Below are positions 1 through 9,316 of a stretch of DNA of 64,000 bases, in pieces. The translations under genes were made by a program, and so were the position numbers. Each line of letters starts with the position of its first letter. Within the stretch, counting starts at the first letter, position 1. This DNA is from Panaeolus papilionaceus. Its lineage: Eukaryota > Basidiomycota > Agaricomycetes > Agaricales. The notes under the pieces were generated by a model, which saw only the letters and a program-made list of their open reading frames with translations, had not been told where the DNA came from and searched no databases. The stretch spans positions 1,798,001-1,862,000 of the forward strand of contig JADNRZ010000010.1 of NCBI GenBank assembly GCA_015501605.1. Direction: 5' to 3'.

Positions 1-1100
1 AGGAGTTTGGCAACGCCTTCTGAGTTGATCGTTTTCGTGCAAGGTAGCAAAATTACCCCCTTCATAAGGCCGTGGTCCACCACGGAAAGAATGGAGTCAA
101 ATCCTTTCGATGGCGGAAGGTCGGTGATAAGATCCATAGATGTCTGGGCAAAGGGTTTAAGAGATTTCGGGGGTTCAATCGGAACTAGAGTGGGTCGTGT
201 CAGGTTGCGATTGATCTTGAACTGTTGACAGGTGGCGCATCCTCTGACGTATGACTTGACGAATTGTCGCATCCCGGGCCACCAATGTGTGGCGGAGATA
301 GAGTTGAACGTTTCTAACTCTCCTGGGTGTCCAGCGGAAACGGTGTCGTGGAAATGGTGAATGATGGAGCGTCGGAGTTCGTTATCTTTAGGGATGTAAA
401 CCTTTTCTTTGTAGAAGAGAAGTTTCCCATAGTCGCCTTCTTCGTAGGACCAGTCGTTGAGGGAGGTTCCTGAAGATACATTTTTGTCGGATAACAACAG
501 TTCTAGCGCTTTCGTGGCGTCTTTGTCTAAAGATTTGGCAGTCGCGATTCTTTCTTGGAGTTCGAGGTCGATGAGGTTGACAAATAGGGAGCCAGGGAGT
601 ACTGTGATGTCTGTGTTTTCTTCGTTATCGCCTTCGGGGACTAGGTCAGGTCGTCGTGAGAGTGCATCGGATTGAATCATTTTATCTCCTGGGGTGTGAA
701 CAAGGTTAAGATCATATTCGGATAAGATAAGAAACCATTGTGCTTGTCGGCCATTGAGCTTCTGAGGGGAGCGCCAATAGGTTAGGTTTTTGTGATCTGA
801 GAGAATGGTGGTCGTGTGCGGAGATCCCAGGATATAATGTTTCCATTCTTCTATGGCGCGGATAATTCTGAGGAGTTCGCGATCGAAGATTTGATAGTTT
901 TGTTCGGCAGGGGAGAATGATCGAGAGAGGAAACAAACGGGATGGCGTTTTCCGTTGGCGTCAGTTTGAGTCAAGACTGCTCCATAAGCATACTGGGAGG
1001 CGTCGGATTCTATTTGGAACGGTCGGTCGAGGTCGGGCATTGCGAGTACTGGTTCTTGGGAAAATCGTTCTTTCAGGTTGTCAAATGTGTTTTGTTGGGC
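1..1100 (-). pseudogene. gypsy pol, RNase H and integrase part (frameshifted, cut by window edge)
   Basis: This frame is open from about 1097 down to position 1 without a stop. It encodes RNase H (IESDAS, then FSRSFSPAEQNY-like and DHKNLTYW motifs), then an integrase HHCC zinc finger (H and H in HHFHDT/SAGHPGE, C and C in GCATCQQ), then the start of the integrase core (SMDLITDLP). It is one base out of frame with the RT reading frame, which stops at 1073-1075. Adding one base near 1100 would rejoin the two, so a single-base deletion is the simplest explanation. I see no slippery heptamer that would suggest programmed shifting here. Confidence 0.85.
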
Positions 1101-2839
1101 TTCTCCCATTCGAAGGGGCGTTCCTTCCTAAGGAGGTCGTTCAGGGGTCTGGCGATGTCGGAGTAGTGTCGGATGAATTTTCGGTAGAAGTTGCCAAAAC
1201 CTAAGAATGATCGGACTTGTTTAAGGGTTTTAGGGGCGGGCCATTCTTTAATTCCGGCGAGTTTCGAGGGGTCCATGGAGATCTTGTTGTGTTCGATGAT
1301 GAATCCTAAGTAGGCCACACTGGTCTTGGCGAACTCGCATTTTTCGGGTTTCAGATATAGGTCGTTGTCTTTCATAATCTGGAGTACTTCTTTGGTGTAT
1401 CGTTCGAGGTCTTCTTCGTTGGTGGCGTAGATAAGGATATCGTCCATATAGATGATCACGTAACCATTGTCGATCTGTTTGATGAAGATGTTGTCCATCA
1501 TCGATTGGAATGTCGCAGGCGAGTTACAGAGGCCAAAGAACATGACCAAAGGTTCGAAGAGTCCGAACTTGGTCTTGAAGGCGGCTTTCCATTCGTCTCC
1601 TTCTTTGATCCGGATATTGTTGTAACCCCATCGGACGTCAAGCTTGGTGAAATACTTGGCGCCTTTGAGTTTATCTATGAGATCGGTGACAAGAGGTAGT
1701 GGATAAGCGTTCTTGACAGTTCCTTCGTTCAGGTGGCGGTAATCTTGGCATGGGCGGAGTTTGGAGTTGGCGTCCTTCTTCGGTACATAGAAGAATCCGG
1801 AAGCTTGAGGGGAATCACTAGGGCGGATCGTTCCTTTCTTGAGATGCTCGTCGATAAACTCCTTAGTTGCTCTTTCCTGTTCCGGGTTGAGCAGGTAAAC
1901 CTTAGACGATTTCTCGACGAAATCGGGTTTGAGCTTGATTTCATGGTCCCATGGTTTGTGTGCAGGCAAGGTGTCGGAGGCTTCTTCGGAAAATACGGAG
2001 ATCCAAGGATGGTATTGAGGGGGGACGATGTCAAGGGGATCGGAAGATTCTCGTTTCTTGTCGAATTTCTGGGCGAATGCTTGAGAATGAGTTAGGGCGG
2101 CGTGGATCCAGGTTTCTTGGGTTTCTTCAGCAAACCCTTCTTTCATAAATGATGTTACGTGATCGTCGGTTGTTGTTTCCATAGTGTTTGTTCGGTTCGT
2201 TGTCGTGTTCTTCCCCAGCATTAGCCTTACATGGGATTCTAGTGCGGCGATCGTGGTTTCATCCAGGATGGCGGCGTCTGTTGGGTACCAATCGGGTATC
2301 TTGTTCCAGGTTTCTATTCGGTGGATCTCCTGATCCGTTTCTTCTTCCATGGAAGTCCTCCAGTTAAAAGAGGCCGTCTTCCAGTCAATGTCGGGGTTCG
2401 TTTCTTGCAGCCACGGCAGTCCTAATATCATTTTCTGCCGTCCTAGTCCAGTCACTAGGAATTCTGTTCTTCTGATCTTTCCGTAGATCGTAATATCGAG
2501 GGTCGTCTTGCTGGTAATTGTTCCAGTCTTGTTCGGGGTTCCGTCAACGTTTCGAACTTGTATGGGGGTGTCAAGGGGTGTCAAAGGGAGATGATGAGAT
2601 CAGGCAAAGGATTGGTTGATGAAGATTCCCGAGGCTCCGGAATCAAGAAGTGCATAGATAGAAAGGGGTTCGGTGGTTCTCTGAGTTTCACCCGAGATAG
2701 TCACAGGGACAGAAATAGTTTCATTGCAAGCTATCAAAGCGGAACATACAGATATATAAGGGTCTGATGTCGAGGCAGGGCCCTTTAGGCAAAATCCTGT
2801 TCTTGCATTTCGGAGGTAAAGTGGCGCGTTCTTCTTCAT
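1073..2839 (-). pseudogene. gypsy pol, aspartic protease and reverse transcriptase
   Basis: The frame holds a retroviral-type aspartic protease (active site LLDSGASGIF, near 2640) and then a reverse transcriptase with the polymerase motif YMDDILIY, plus the connecting LGFGNFYRKFI segment. An in-frame TGA at 2600-2602 interrupts it between the protease and the RT; the frame is otherwise continuous, and a CGA to TGA change would explain the stop. The frame lies +1 relative to Gag and overlaps its end. It terminates at 1073-1075 after a frameshift, with RNase H continuing in another frame. These lesions make the copy unlikely to yield an active Pol. Confidence 0.9.
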
Positions 2840-4550
2840 TTAATTTGCTGTAGATGGCACGAATATGCTTGACGAATTCTTTCGGGTCTTTAGCGTACGA
2901 GTTGCTGGCATAGTTGTTCGGGGTCGTCCCAGTTCTTCCTCCCGGTCCTCCAGGTCTAGTGCCTGGTCCTCCGGCAGAGGGCATTCCATAGTTCTGTCGG
3001 TATCCTAGGTTTCCAGTGTTTCGGGTTGGGCAGTCGCGGGCAATGTGTCCTGGTTGGTGGCATTTGAAGCATTCTCCTTTCTTGACGTGGTCGAGGCGTT
3101 CGGTTTCGGTGAGATTAATTTGCCTAGGTCGGGTGAAATTAAATCCCATCTGGTTAGACGTAAAGCGGCGAGGTGCTGAGTTCTTGGAAACGAAGGGATT
3201 GGTTTCTCTCCAGATTGCATCGGCTTCGGCCGCTCGGTCCATCCATTCTTGAAGGGTGATAGGGGGATCGCGGTTGGTGCAGAGTTTGTTGCTGATTGCA
3301 GTTTTGAGGGATCGGCGATACATCCTAACGATCTTCTTCTCATCTTCTCCAATAGGTTGTCCTCTTGGGGTTCGGGGGAAAGTGTAACCTGAAAGGGTCA
3401 TTAGGTTCTTGAATGCGGTGTTGTGTGCTTCGACTGTTCCGGTCTGTTTGAGGTCTTGGAGGCGATCATCGGCTTGATCTTCTTCGAGGAGTATCCCAAA
3501 GTCTTGTTCGAGCTTATTGATAAAAGCTTGGAATGTTCCATAAGTGATCGGGGCACCGGTGCGTCTAGCAGTGTTGAATGCTTCCATGAGAAAGACTTTC
3601 TTCCAGTCCATGGCTTCTCGGTTCTCTTTTTCTCCTTCGCCGAACTGGGAAAGGACATAGGCGATCTTTCGTTCGTTGGTATCGTAGATGTGTCGGTTGA
3701 TGAAGAGATAGTTGTAGCATTGAGTGAGAAAATCACGGAGTTTAGAGCGATTCCCAGTGAACGGTTCGGGAGCTCCAATTGATAATTCCTTCTGGCTGCG
3801 TGCTGGTGCGGGTGTGGGGATGACAATGTTTTGTGGTGGGTTTCCTCCTGGTGGATTGGGTCCTCCGCCACCTCCTCCTCCAGGTGGTGGTGGTCCTCCT
3901 CCTGCTCCCCCTCCTCCGGTAGGTGGGAGTGGAGCGCCTCCTGGTCCTGCTGGGCCTCCTCCTCCTCCACCCGGGGGTGGTGGTGGTGAAGGTCCGGGTT
4001 TTCCTGGTCCTGGTCCTGAGGTTCCGGATCCTCCGGGTATTATTCCGGATGGTCCTCCTGGCGGGCTATCTGGTTCCTTCTTTTTTCCTTTGTCAGTGTC
4101 TTTTGGCTGGTAACCCCATTCTCCTGGTTGCGGTACATAGGGTTCTCCTACTGAGAGCATTCCCGATTCATCTGTCCTGAAGATGGATCCTGCAATATCT
4201 CCCATAGGGGTTGACATGTTATCGGTATATCTGGGGATTTCGTGTGAAAAGACAGGAGTTCTGTTGATAGTAAGGTCTTGTTCGCAAGGATCGTGAGGTA
4301 ATTCTGGTGTCTGGGTTCGTTCTTCTTGGCCCACTGGCGTTTCGGGCAGCTCGGTGGTCGTTCCGAGTTCGTCGATGGCTGTTATCAAAGTTTCTTCTTC
4401 GGGACGTTCTTCGTCTTTATCTGGGGATCTGGGTGTCGATCTGAGTCCGTGTCTTTGGGTAACTCTGGTGGTCAAAGATGGGGTTCTGACTATGCTTGAA
4501 GTCGATCCTGATCTGAGTCGTCCGGGTTTGTTTGCCTTCGTGGGTGCCAT
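2721..4550 (-). CDS. gypsy Gag protein
   Basis: 609 residues, intact. The order is a charged N-terminus, a low-complexity Pro/Gly tract at about residues 165-240 (3830-4060), a retrotransposon capsid-like region (about 260-440) and one CCHC zinc knuckle, CFKCHQPGHIARDC, near residue 505. It forms the RNA-packaging capsid of the element. The start ATG lies 53 bases after the primer-binding site, a normal leader for this family. Pol follows in the +1 frame, overlapping the last roughly 120 bases. Unlike Pol it has no visible break, so the capsid protein could still be made. Confidence 0.93.
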   Translation of the reverse strand: MAPTKANKPGRLRSGSTSSIVRTPSLTTRVTQRHGLRSTPRSPDKDEERPEEETLITAIDELGTTTELPETPVGQEERTQTPELPHDPCEQDLTINRTPVFSHEIPRYTDNMSTPMGDIAGSIFRTDESGMLSVGEPYVPQPGEWGYQPKDTDKGKKKEPDSPPGGPSGIIPGGSGTSGPGPGKPGPSPPPPPGGGGGGPAGPGGAPLPPTGGGGAGGGPPPPGGGGGGGPNPPGGNPPQNIVIPTPAPARSQKELSIGAPEPFTGNRSKLRDFLTQCYNYLFINRHIYDTNERKIAYVLSQFGEGEKENREAMDWKKVFLMEAFNTARRTGAPITYGTFQAFINKLEQDFGILLEEDQADDRLQDLKQTGTVEAHNTAFKNLMTLSGYTFPRTPRGQPIGEDEKKIVRMYRRSLKTAISNKLCTNRDPPITLQEWMDRAAEADAIWRETNPFVSKNSAPRRFTSNQMGFNFTRPRQINLTETERLDHVKKGECFKCHQPGHIARDCPTRNTGNLGYRQNYGMPSAGGPGTRPGGPGGRTGTTPNNYASNSYAKDPKEFVKHIRAIYSKLNEEERATLPPKCKNRILPKGPCLDIRPLYICMFRFDSLQ

Positions 4551-4603
4551 CTTGAGTATAGGTGGGGACTGTCGACGTCAACGACGGACAGTATACGTAG
4601 AGA

Positions 4604-4616
4604 TAGCTAGTTCTTT
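4604..4616 (-). other. gypsy primer-binding site of the self-priming type
   Basis: The 13 bases directly after the LTR (AAAGAACTAGCTA in element sense) are the exact reverse complement of 4828-4840 in the LTR (TAGCTAGTTCTTT), which falls at the RNA start predicted from the TATA box. This is the arrangement known from Tf1 and related fungal elements, where the RNA 5' end folds back as primer. I see no match to a tRNA 3' end. Confidence 0.85.
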
Positions 4617-4827
4617 TGTTACGGTTGACTTGTTCAGCGCGTACGAGTCCAGCCGTAGAGTCAACAAGAACGAAGTTCGAAGGCGAAGCTGGGGTCGATT
4701 CGGTGAGTTACGTTAAAGTTCAAGAATATCTAACTAAGAATGCCACTTCGAGTGATCACTCGATGGTATTGTCTTAGCAGAGAGCGAGTAAAAGAAGTCC
4801 AGTAGAAGTTATCATTCTATTGTAGTT

Positions 4828-4873
4828 AAAGAACTAGCTAAAGAACATAGGGTATGGTACCAGGGTTTATATA
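4828..4873 (-). promoter_or_regulatory. gypsy LTR core promoter and RNA start
   Basis: A TATATAAA box lies at 4873-4866 in element sense. About 30 bases downstream, at 4840, begins the 13-nt sequence complementary to the primer-binding site. Typical TATA-to-start spacing therefore places the RNA 5' end at that sequence, as self-priming needs. Confidence 0.75.
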
Positions 4874-4885
4874 CGTAATGCTAAT

Positions 4886-5027
4886 GGTCCGTGCGCAATA
4901 CAAGAGGTCTGTGCGCAAGATAAATAAGAGTCAGAAGACGGGGCAAAAGAGTCATAATGGAACGTGTATGGGAATATGATAGAGAACGAGTCATAAGAGT
5001 GAGAGAGATGAGTCAGGAGTCGAGTCA
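4886..5027 (-). promoter_or_regulatory. gypsy U3 elements: five GAGTCA sites and a repeated TGCGCA motif
   Basis: Upstream of the TATA box (higher coordinates) are five GAGTCA cores, starting at 4928, 4949, 4988, 5010 and 5022. One is a full TGAGTCA Gcn4/AP-1 site (5009-5015). Closer in, GGTCYGTGCGCAA occurs twice, 20 bp apart (4886-4898 and 4906-4918). The motifs are seen directly; bZIP binding is inferred. Confidence 0.55.
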
Positions 5028-5209
5028 TGAGTAGGAGTTGGAAGTGGAGCGACAGCGAGAATGGAAATAGAGTGAGAAAAGGAAAAGATAGAGAGATAAG
5101 ACAAACTATAAGTACAAAGAGAGATGATAGTACACAAGATAAGATAATAGTTCAGATAAGATGAAGAAAAGATAGGGGCATAGTAAGAGACAAAAGATAT
5201 AGCGTAACA

Positions 5210-8200
5210 GCCAGCATTACTATCTGCTTCCTGAGGAATAGGCATAGGATCTGCAGCAACTGGAGTTGGCGGTGCAGTCCTTGGTGGTGTGGGAGCAGGA
5301 ACAGGGGCTGGCCCATGTTCTGCTTCCCACTTCAGCCTTTTCTCCATATTTATTGATATGTTCTTGTTCCTTTTATCGATTATGTCAAGGAGTTGATCAA
5401 CCTTGACCCAAACTTGTTCCCAAGTCTCCCCATTGGTAAAGTACTTCTGAGGAACAGGTTCACCCTTGTCAAAAGTCGCCTTGATTTCTTTGATCGCATC
5501 TGATTGTCGTTGCGATATTTCCCGACTCTCTCTTTCTTTAGAGGCAGGAAAGAAATCAGGTGTAGGTGGTTTTGGCAGTGAAGGGGGTGAGTTTGGAGGT
5601 GGAGGATTAGAACGTGGAGATGTAGGAGCAGTAGTATCCCGTGCAGGAGAAGTGGGACCAGATCCACCGTGCTTTGATCCAAGGCCCGGTTTGTAGCCTG
5701 ATGCACCTGGCCGTGGTACATTAGGCGCCGGAGCTGTTGGAGCTGCAGGTGCTGGTCCGCTTGGACCTTTGGGCTTTGAGCCTTTAGGTGCTTTAGGGGC
5801 AGGTGGAGCAGGTGGAAGCTTGGGACGACTCTGGGGTTTCGTTTGTGGTGGAACCTCAAAATCATTCCAGCCATCATCACCTTCTTCTGTTGGAGTGAAT
5901 GGATGATTATCATCCGAAGGATCCTCACTTGGAGGAGGTCGCGGTGTACCACGATGATTGACATCTGGACATTTGGGAAAGTACCCTTCATCAAACTGAG
6001 CAGTGGTCCCAATAAAGATAGTGTTGTTGTGAAGACGCATGAAGCGCCAGCCTTTAAACCCTTCAGCAAAGCCAAGATGCAACATCATCTCTGATTTTGG
6101 GGATAGAGAATTGACGCGCTTCGCTTCAGGTAAATAGACATAGGCGCCACAACCAAATACTTTAAGATTGGAAACCACAGGCTTCTGCTTGTGAATAAGC
6201 TCGAATGGAGTTTTCCATTTGAGGCGAGCTATAGGGGTACGATTATACACATAAAGTGCATGTTCGACAGCAAATTCCCACCAGGACTGAGGAAGGCAAG
6301 CATCAAGACGCATTGCCTGAGCTTTATCCATCAAAGTCCGGTTAAACCGCTCAGCACGCCCATTCTGTTGAGGAGTATGAGGCGCACTCTGAGTAATCTT
6401 AATGCCCTTTGAACGAAGGTCTTTAAAGAATTCCTTTGATTTGAACTCTCCCCCTCCATCAGAATGCCATTCTTTGATTACTGAGACACTGAATTGAGTT
6501 TTCAGCATCGCCAGAAAGTCACCAAAGGCATCATAGACGTCTGATTTCTCTTTGAGCAAAGAAATCCAGGCATGGGAGGAATAGTCATCAAAGAAACTGA
6601 CATAGTACTTGTACCCATGGTAGGAATTCACTGGATAAGATTTTACATCTGAGTGTATCCTTTCAAAGGGTGCAGAGGCACAAGTCAAAGACGGGAAAAA
6701 GGATCGTGATGGCATCTTGCCTTCAGCACATCCCCGGCATATAGGATTCTCTTTGGGTATAGCGAGTTTAGGAGGGAACTTAGCAGTTGAATCTCCCATA
6801 TGTCGTAAAGCTTCTTTAGACGGATGTCCAAAGCGCTTATGCCAAAGATCATACTCTGTAATAGAGTTGGCAGTGTTTCTGACAATTGTTGAGGTTAACC
6901 AGTAAACGGTTTCACCTAAGACATGTGGTCGGCATTGGAATGCTAACTGCTTGCCTTTATAGAAGGACATATTGCCAAGACGTCCTTCCATAGTCAATCC
7001 TTTAGAAAAGAATTGGCCCATTGACAGCAAACGCTGATTGAGGGACTTGAAGTACAAGACAGGAGAGAGGGAGATGTGCTTTTCAGCAACAGAACCATCT
7101 TCTGATTTGACTTTAACAATGAGATTAACTGTACCACGCACAGTGACCATCTCAATTCCACTGGCAGTTGAAACTGTTCCAAAGGTACCAGTTTCATACT
7201 CAGAAAAGTCCCTTAGATCACCAGTAAAGTGCTGTGAAGCACCTGAATCCATGATCCAATCAACAGTTCCGTTTTCTCTGTGTTTGCCCTTACATCGTGC
7301 ACAATTGAGAGAATGTTCATCAATATATTTCTGGGACCTAGCCACAGAACCTAACGAATTACAAGCAAAATGATCAATATATTTACTTGTACAACTACCC
7401 TGCGCATCTAAAACAAAGTGCTGCGAACAATAGTTAGCATCGTTAGGGTGCATAGATGAAAAGGCTTGCCTTTCAAAAAGGGCCTTCTTGCCATTGTCAA
7501 CATAAAATTCCTCTTCAGAGGAAAATCCATGGTTAACAATGTCCTCATTGTCAGAGTAAAACTCGACGAGACCTGGCATGGACAAGGTTTCATCCTCATC
7601 ATCAGAAGGAGGGTGAGGGAAGAAGTCCTCAGTCTCCATGTCGATGGATAGCTTGGGCTCCCTGTGGTTGGCAACAAGGTCAAGGTTCTTCATGGTTTGG
7701 ATTGTCTTAGTGACTTCAAGACGATCCGCAAGAGACCTTGCATTGTTGACCTCAACATAGGCAGAGGGGCCAGCTTCCATGCGCATGGGTCCAGTGCCAT
7801 GAACACAGTTAAAAACCATAGAGGAAGGGTCGGCAAGACGCTCAAGGAGCGTAGGAGAAGGTTTGGATGAGGAGGTGGTGTGTTGGGCAGGTTCATAGGC
7901 AGCAGAGAGAACAAAATGGGTGTGGTTGTGACCAGAGTGGCCACCACGACCACCACTGCGATTGAACTTGCGACCTCCTCGACCTCCACGACCTCCACGA
8001 CCACGGTTTCCAGAGAACTTGGAAGGGTCCTGGGCAGGGCCTTTACCCTTGAAGGGGGGGTCCTGCTTCTTGCGACGAACAGCAGAGATCTTGTTGGCCA
8101 TTCCAGGAGTAGAGAGCTGCTTGCGCTCGAACTCAGCAACGATCTTGTCTCGGATTTCTTTCCAATCCAAGTCTTCAGCTTTGGTGACAGTGAGTTCAGT

Positions 8201-8728
8201 GGCAGCAATATGCTCCCAGCGGTTGGGAATGGAACCAAGGACAATCATGGCCTTGTAAAAGTCATCAAGAGGATGACCATTGGTGGACAGTTTGTCGAAA
8301 AGCTGTCCAAGTTCGTGGAGTTGGGGGGCAGGATTACTGAGTCCAGAAAGACGGAAACTAAAAACACGACGGACATCGGCGAACATAGTGGAAGCACCAA
8401 TCTTGCCACAAGCAGCTTCAAGATCGGTCCAGAGACTGGCAGCAGTGGTACCAGGAGTGGTGACCTTGCCAGTGGAGTCCTTGATAGGCTCCTTGATGAG
8501 GTGGAGCAAGGCAGGAGTAAGACGAAGGGCAATGGAACCAAGTGCCTTATTGTCCTTTTCCAACCAGTCAGCAAGCTCAGTGGGCTTGTCATCGGCAGGC
8601 TTCTTGAGGTTGCCATTGACAACTTGCCACAGTGCCTACGACCTGAGCCAGTTCTTCATAGAAAGGCTCCATTCAAGCCAGTTGGCACCATCGAGTTTGG
8701 GAACGAGTTGAGTGATTTGGGAAGACAT
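5210..8728 (-). pseudogene. copia Gag-protease-integrase polyprotein
   Basis: The natural start is the ATG at 8728 (MSSQITQLVPKLDG). An in-frame TAG at 8636-8638 breaks the Gag N-terminus; CAG (Gln) would fit, as in WLRS-Q-ALWQVV. Downstream is a UBN2-type Gag, an Arg/Gly-rich RGG segment, the protease site WIMDSGASQHF, the GAG-pre-integrase motif LWHKRFGHPS, and an integrase core with D (HSDVKS), D (HSDGGGEF) and E (NGRAERF). A long Pro/Ala/Lys spacer precedes the missing RT. No classical CCHC knuckle is visible. The stop and the gypsy insertion make it non-functional. Confidence 0.92.
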
Positions 8729-9012
8729 AATTCTGGTTAGGCAAAATCATCAGTAAAATGAACAATAATGATGAGAGAAAAGCAACAATGAACAGTGCTA
8801 TTATTTCTCAGGCTTAGGCCAGAAGGATGTCCTCCTTGTTGTGCAAAAATTGCAGCAACATAGGTGTGCTTAAAGCAGCAACCTGGGTGCGCAAAAATGC
8901 AGCATCCCTGAGTACAACGTCTGCCATAGTGGCAAGACGTTCTCATGCAGTGAGCAAGCTCAGCAGGCAATGAGTATCCTAGGTCGACAGCCATGCATAG
9001 AGCAGGCCATCG

Positions 9013-9024
9013 GGGCCCATAACC
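9013..9024 (-). other. copia primer-binding site (initiator tRNA-Met half-molecule type)
   Basis: GGTTATGGGCCC in element sense follows the LTR end with no gap. It resembles the complement of the anticodon arm of initiator tRNA-Met (around CAU), the unusual internal primer of Drosophila copia, rather than a tRNA 3' end. Confidence 0.7.
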
Positions 9025-9155
9025 TGTTGAAACAGCATAGCATGCACAGAGTGCCCTAACTAACTGCCTCACCTGGTTAGGAAGATTGTAAAGAGGCTAG
9101 GAGAGCAATAGAATAGCTGGTAAAGCTGTTGTTTAGATAGAGAGAAAGTAAGGTG

Positions 9156-9163
9156 CTTATATA
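9156..9163 (-). promoter_or_regulatory. copia LTR TATA box
   Basis: TATATAAG in element sense, about 70 bp downstream of the 9234-9252 palindrome and inside the LTR, where a U3/R border is expected. Confidence 0.6.
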
Positions 9164-9233
9164 CATGAAATGGTAGCTAAATATGGTAGTCTATGTAAGC
9201 ACCTATTGGGGTATCTGGAGTAATGAAGGAAAG

Positions 9234-9252
9234 TGAGTCATTCAATGACTCA
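9234..9252. promoter_or_regulatory. perfect palindrome made of two Gcn4/AP-1 sites
   Basis: TGAGTCATTCAATGACTCA: two 9-bp arms around one central base, each arm holding a consensus bZIP heptamer. It lies in copia U3, about 70-90 bp upstream of the TATA box. Confidence 0.6.
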
Positions 9253-9274
9253 TGTTGACTGAGAGTTCCAGAGT

Positions 9275-9316
9275 ACATGCAGTATGCAGTACATGTAGTA
9301 TGCAGTACATGCAGTA
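9275..9316. repeat. 16-bp tandem repeats in copia U3
   Basis: ACATGCAGTATGCAGT at 9275-9290, a one-base variant at 9291-9306, and a partial third copy at 9307-9316. The position upstream of the promoter suggests enhancer-type repeats. Confidence 0.7.

Larger units (their letters stand above)
1..5209 (-). mobile_element. Ty3/gypsy LTR retrotransposon, left part outside window
   Basis: Read on the minus strand from 5209 the order is LTR, primer-binding site, Gag, protease, reverse transcriptase, RNase H and integrase zinc finger, which is the Ty3/gypsy order. The window starts inside the integrase core, so the integrase C-terminus and the 3' LTR are not visible. The LTR ends in TGTTACG/CGTAACA inverted repeats. 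The element lies inside the copia reading frame, so it is the younger insertion; the flank 5210-5214 (GCCAG) should reappear beyond the missing LTR as the target duplication. Pol carries one in-frame stop and one frameshift, so this copy looks non-autonomous. Self-priming and the domain order fit the Tf1/sushi-like chromovirus group, but no chromodomain can be checked because that end is missing. Confidence 0.95.
4617..5209 (-). repeat. gypsy 5' long terminal repeat, 593 bp
   Basis: The boundaries come from the terminal inverted repeats: TGTTACGG at 4617 and GCGTAACA ending at 5209 on the plus strand. The inner end abuts the primer-binding site and the outer end abuts interrupted copia coding sequence. 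The apparent C-terminus of the copia frame beyond 5210 (hydrophobic, Tyr/Ser-rich) is just translation of this LTR. The partner LTR is outside the window, so LTR divergence cannot be used to date the insertion. Confidence 0.9.

Noticed and set aside
3724..4113. Pro/Gly-rich plus-strand frame opposite gypsy Gag
   Set aside because: It is the antisense shadow of the Gag low-complexity tract.
4991..5209. Hydrophobic C-terminus of the copia frame suggesting a membrane protein
   Set aside because: It is LTR sequence of the inserted gypsy element read through by chance.
7880..8740. 286-residue plus-strand open frame opposite copia Gag
   Set aside because: Composition is that of an antisense shadow; the minus frame carries Gag motifs.
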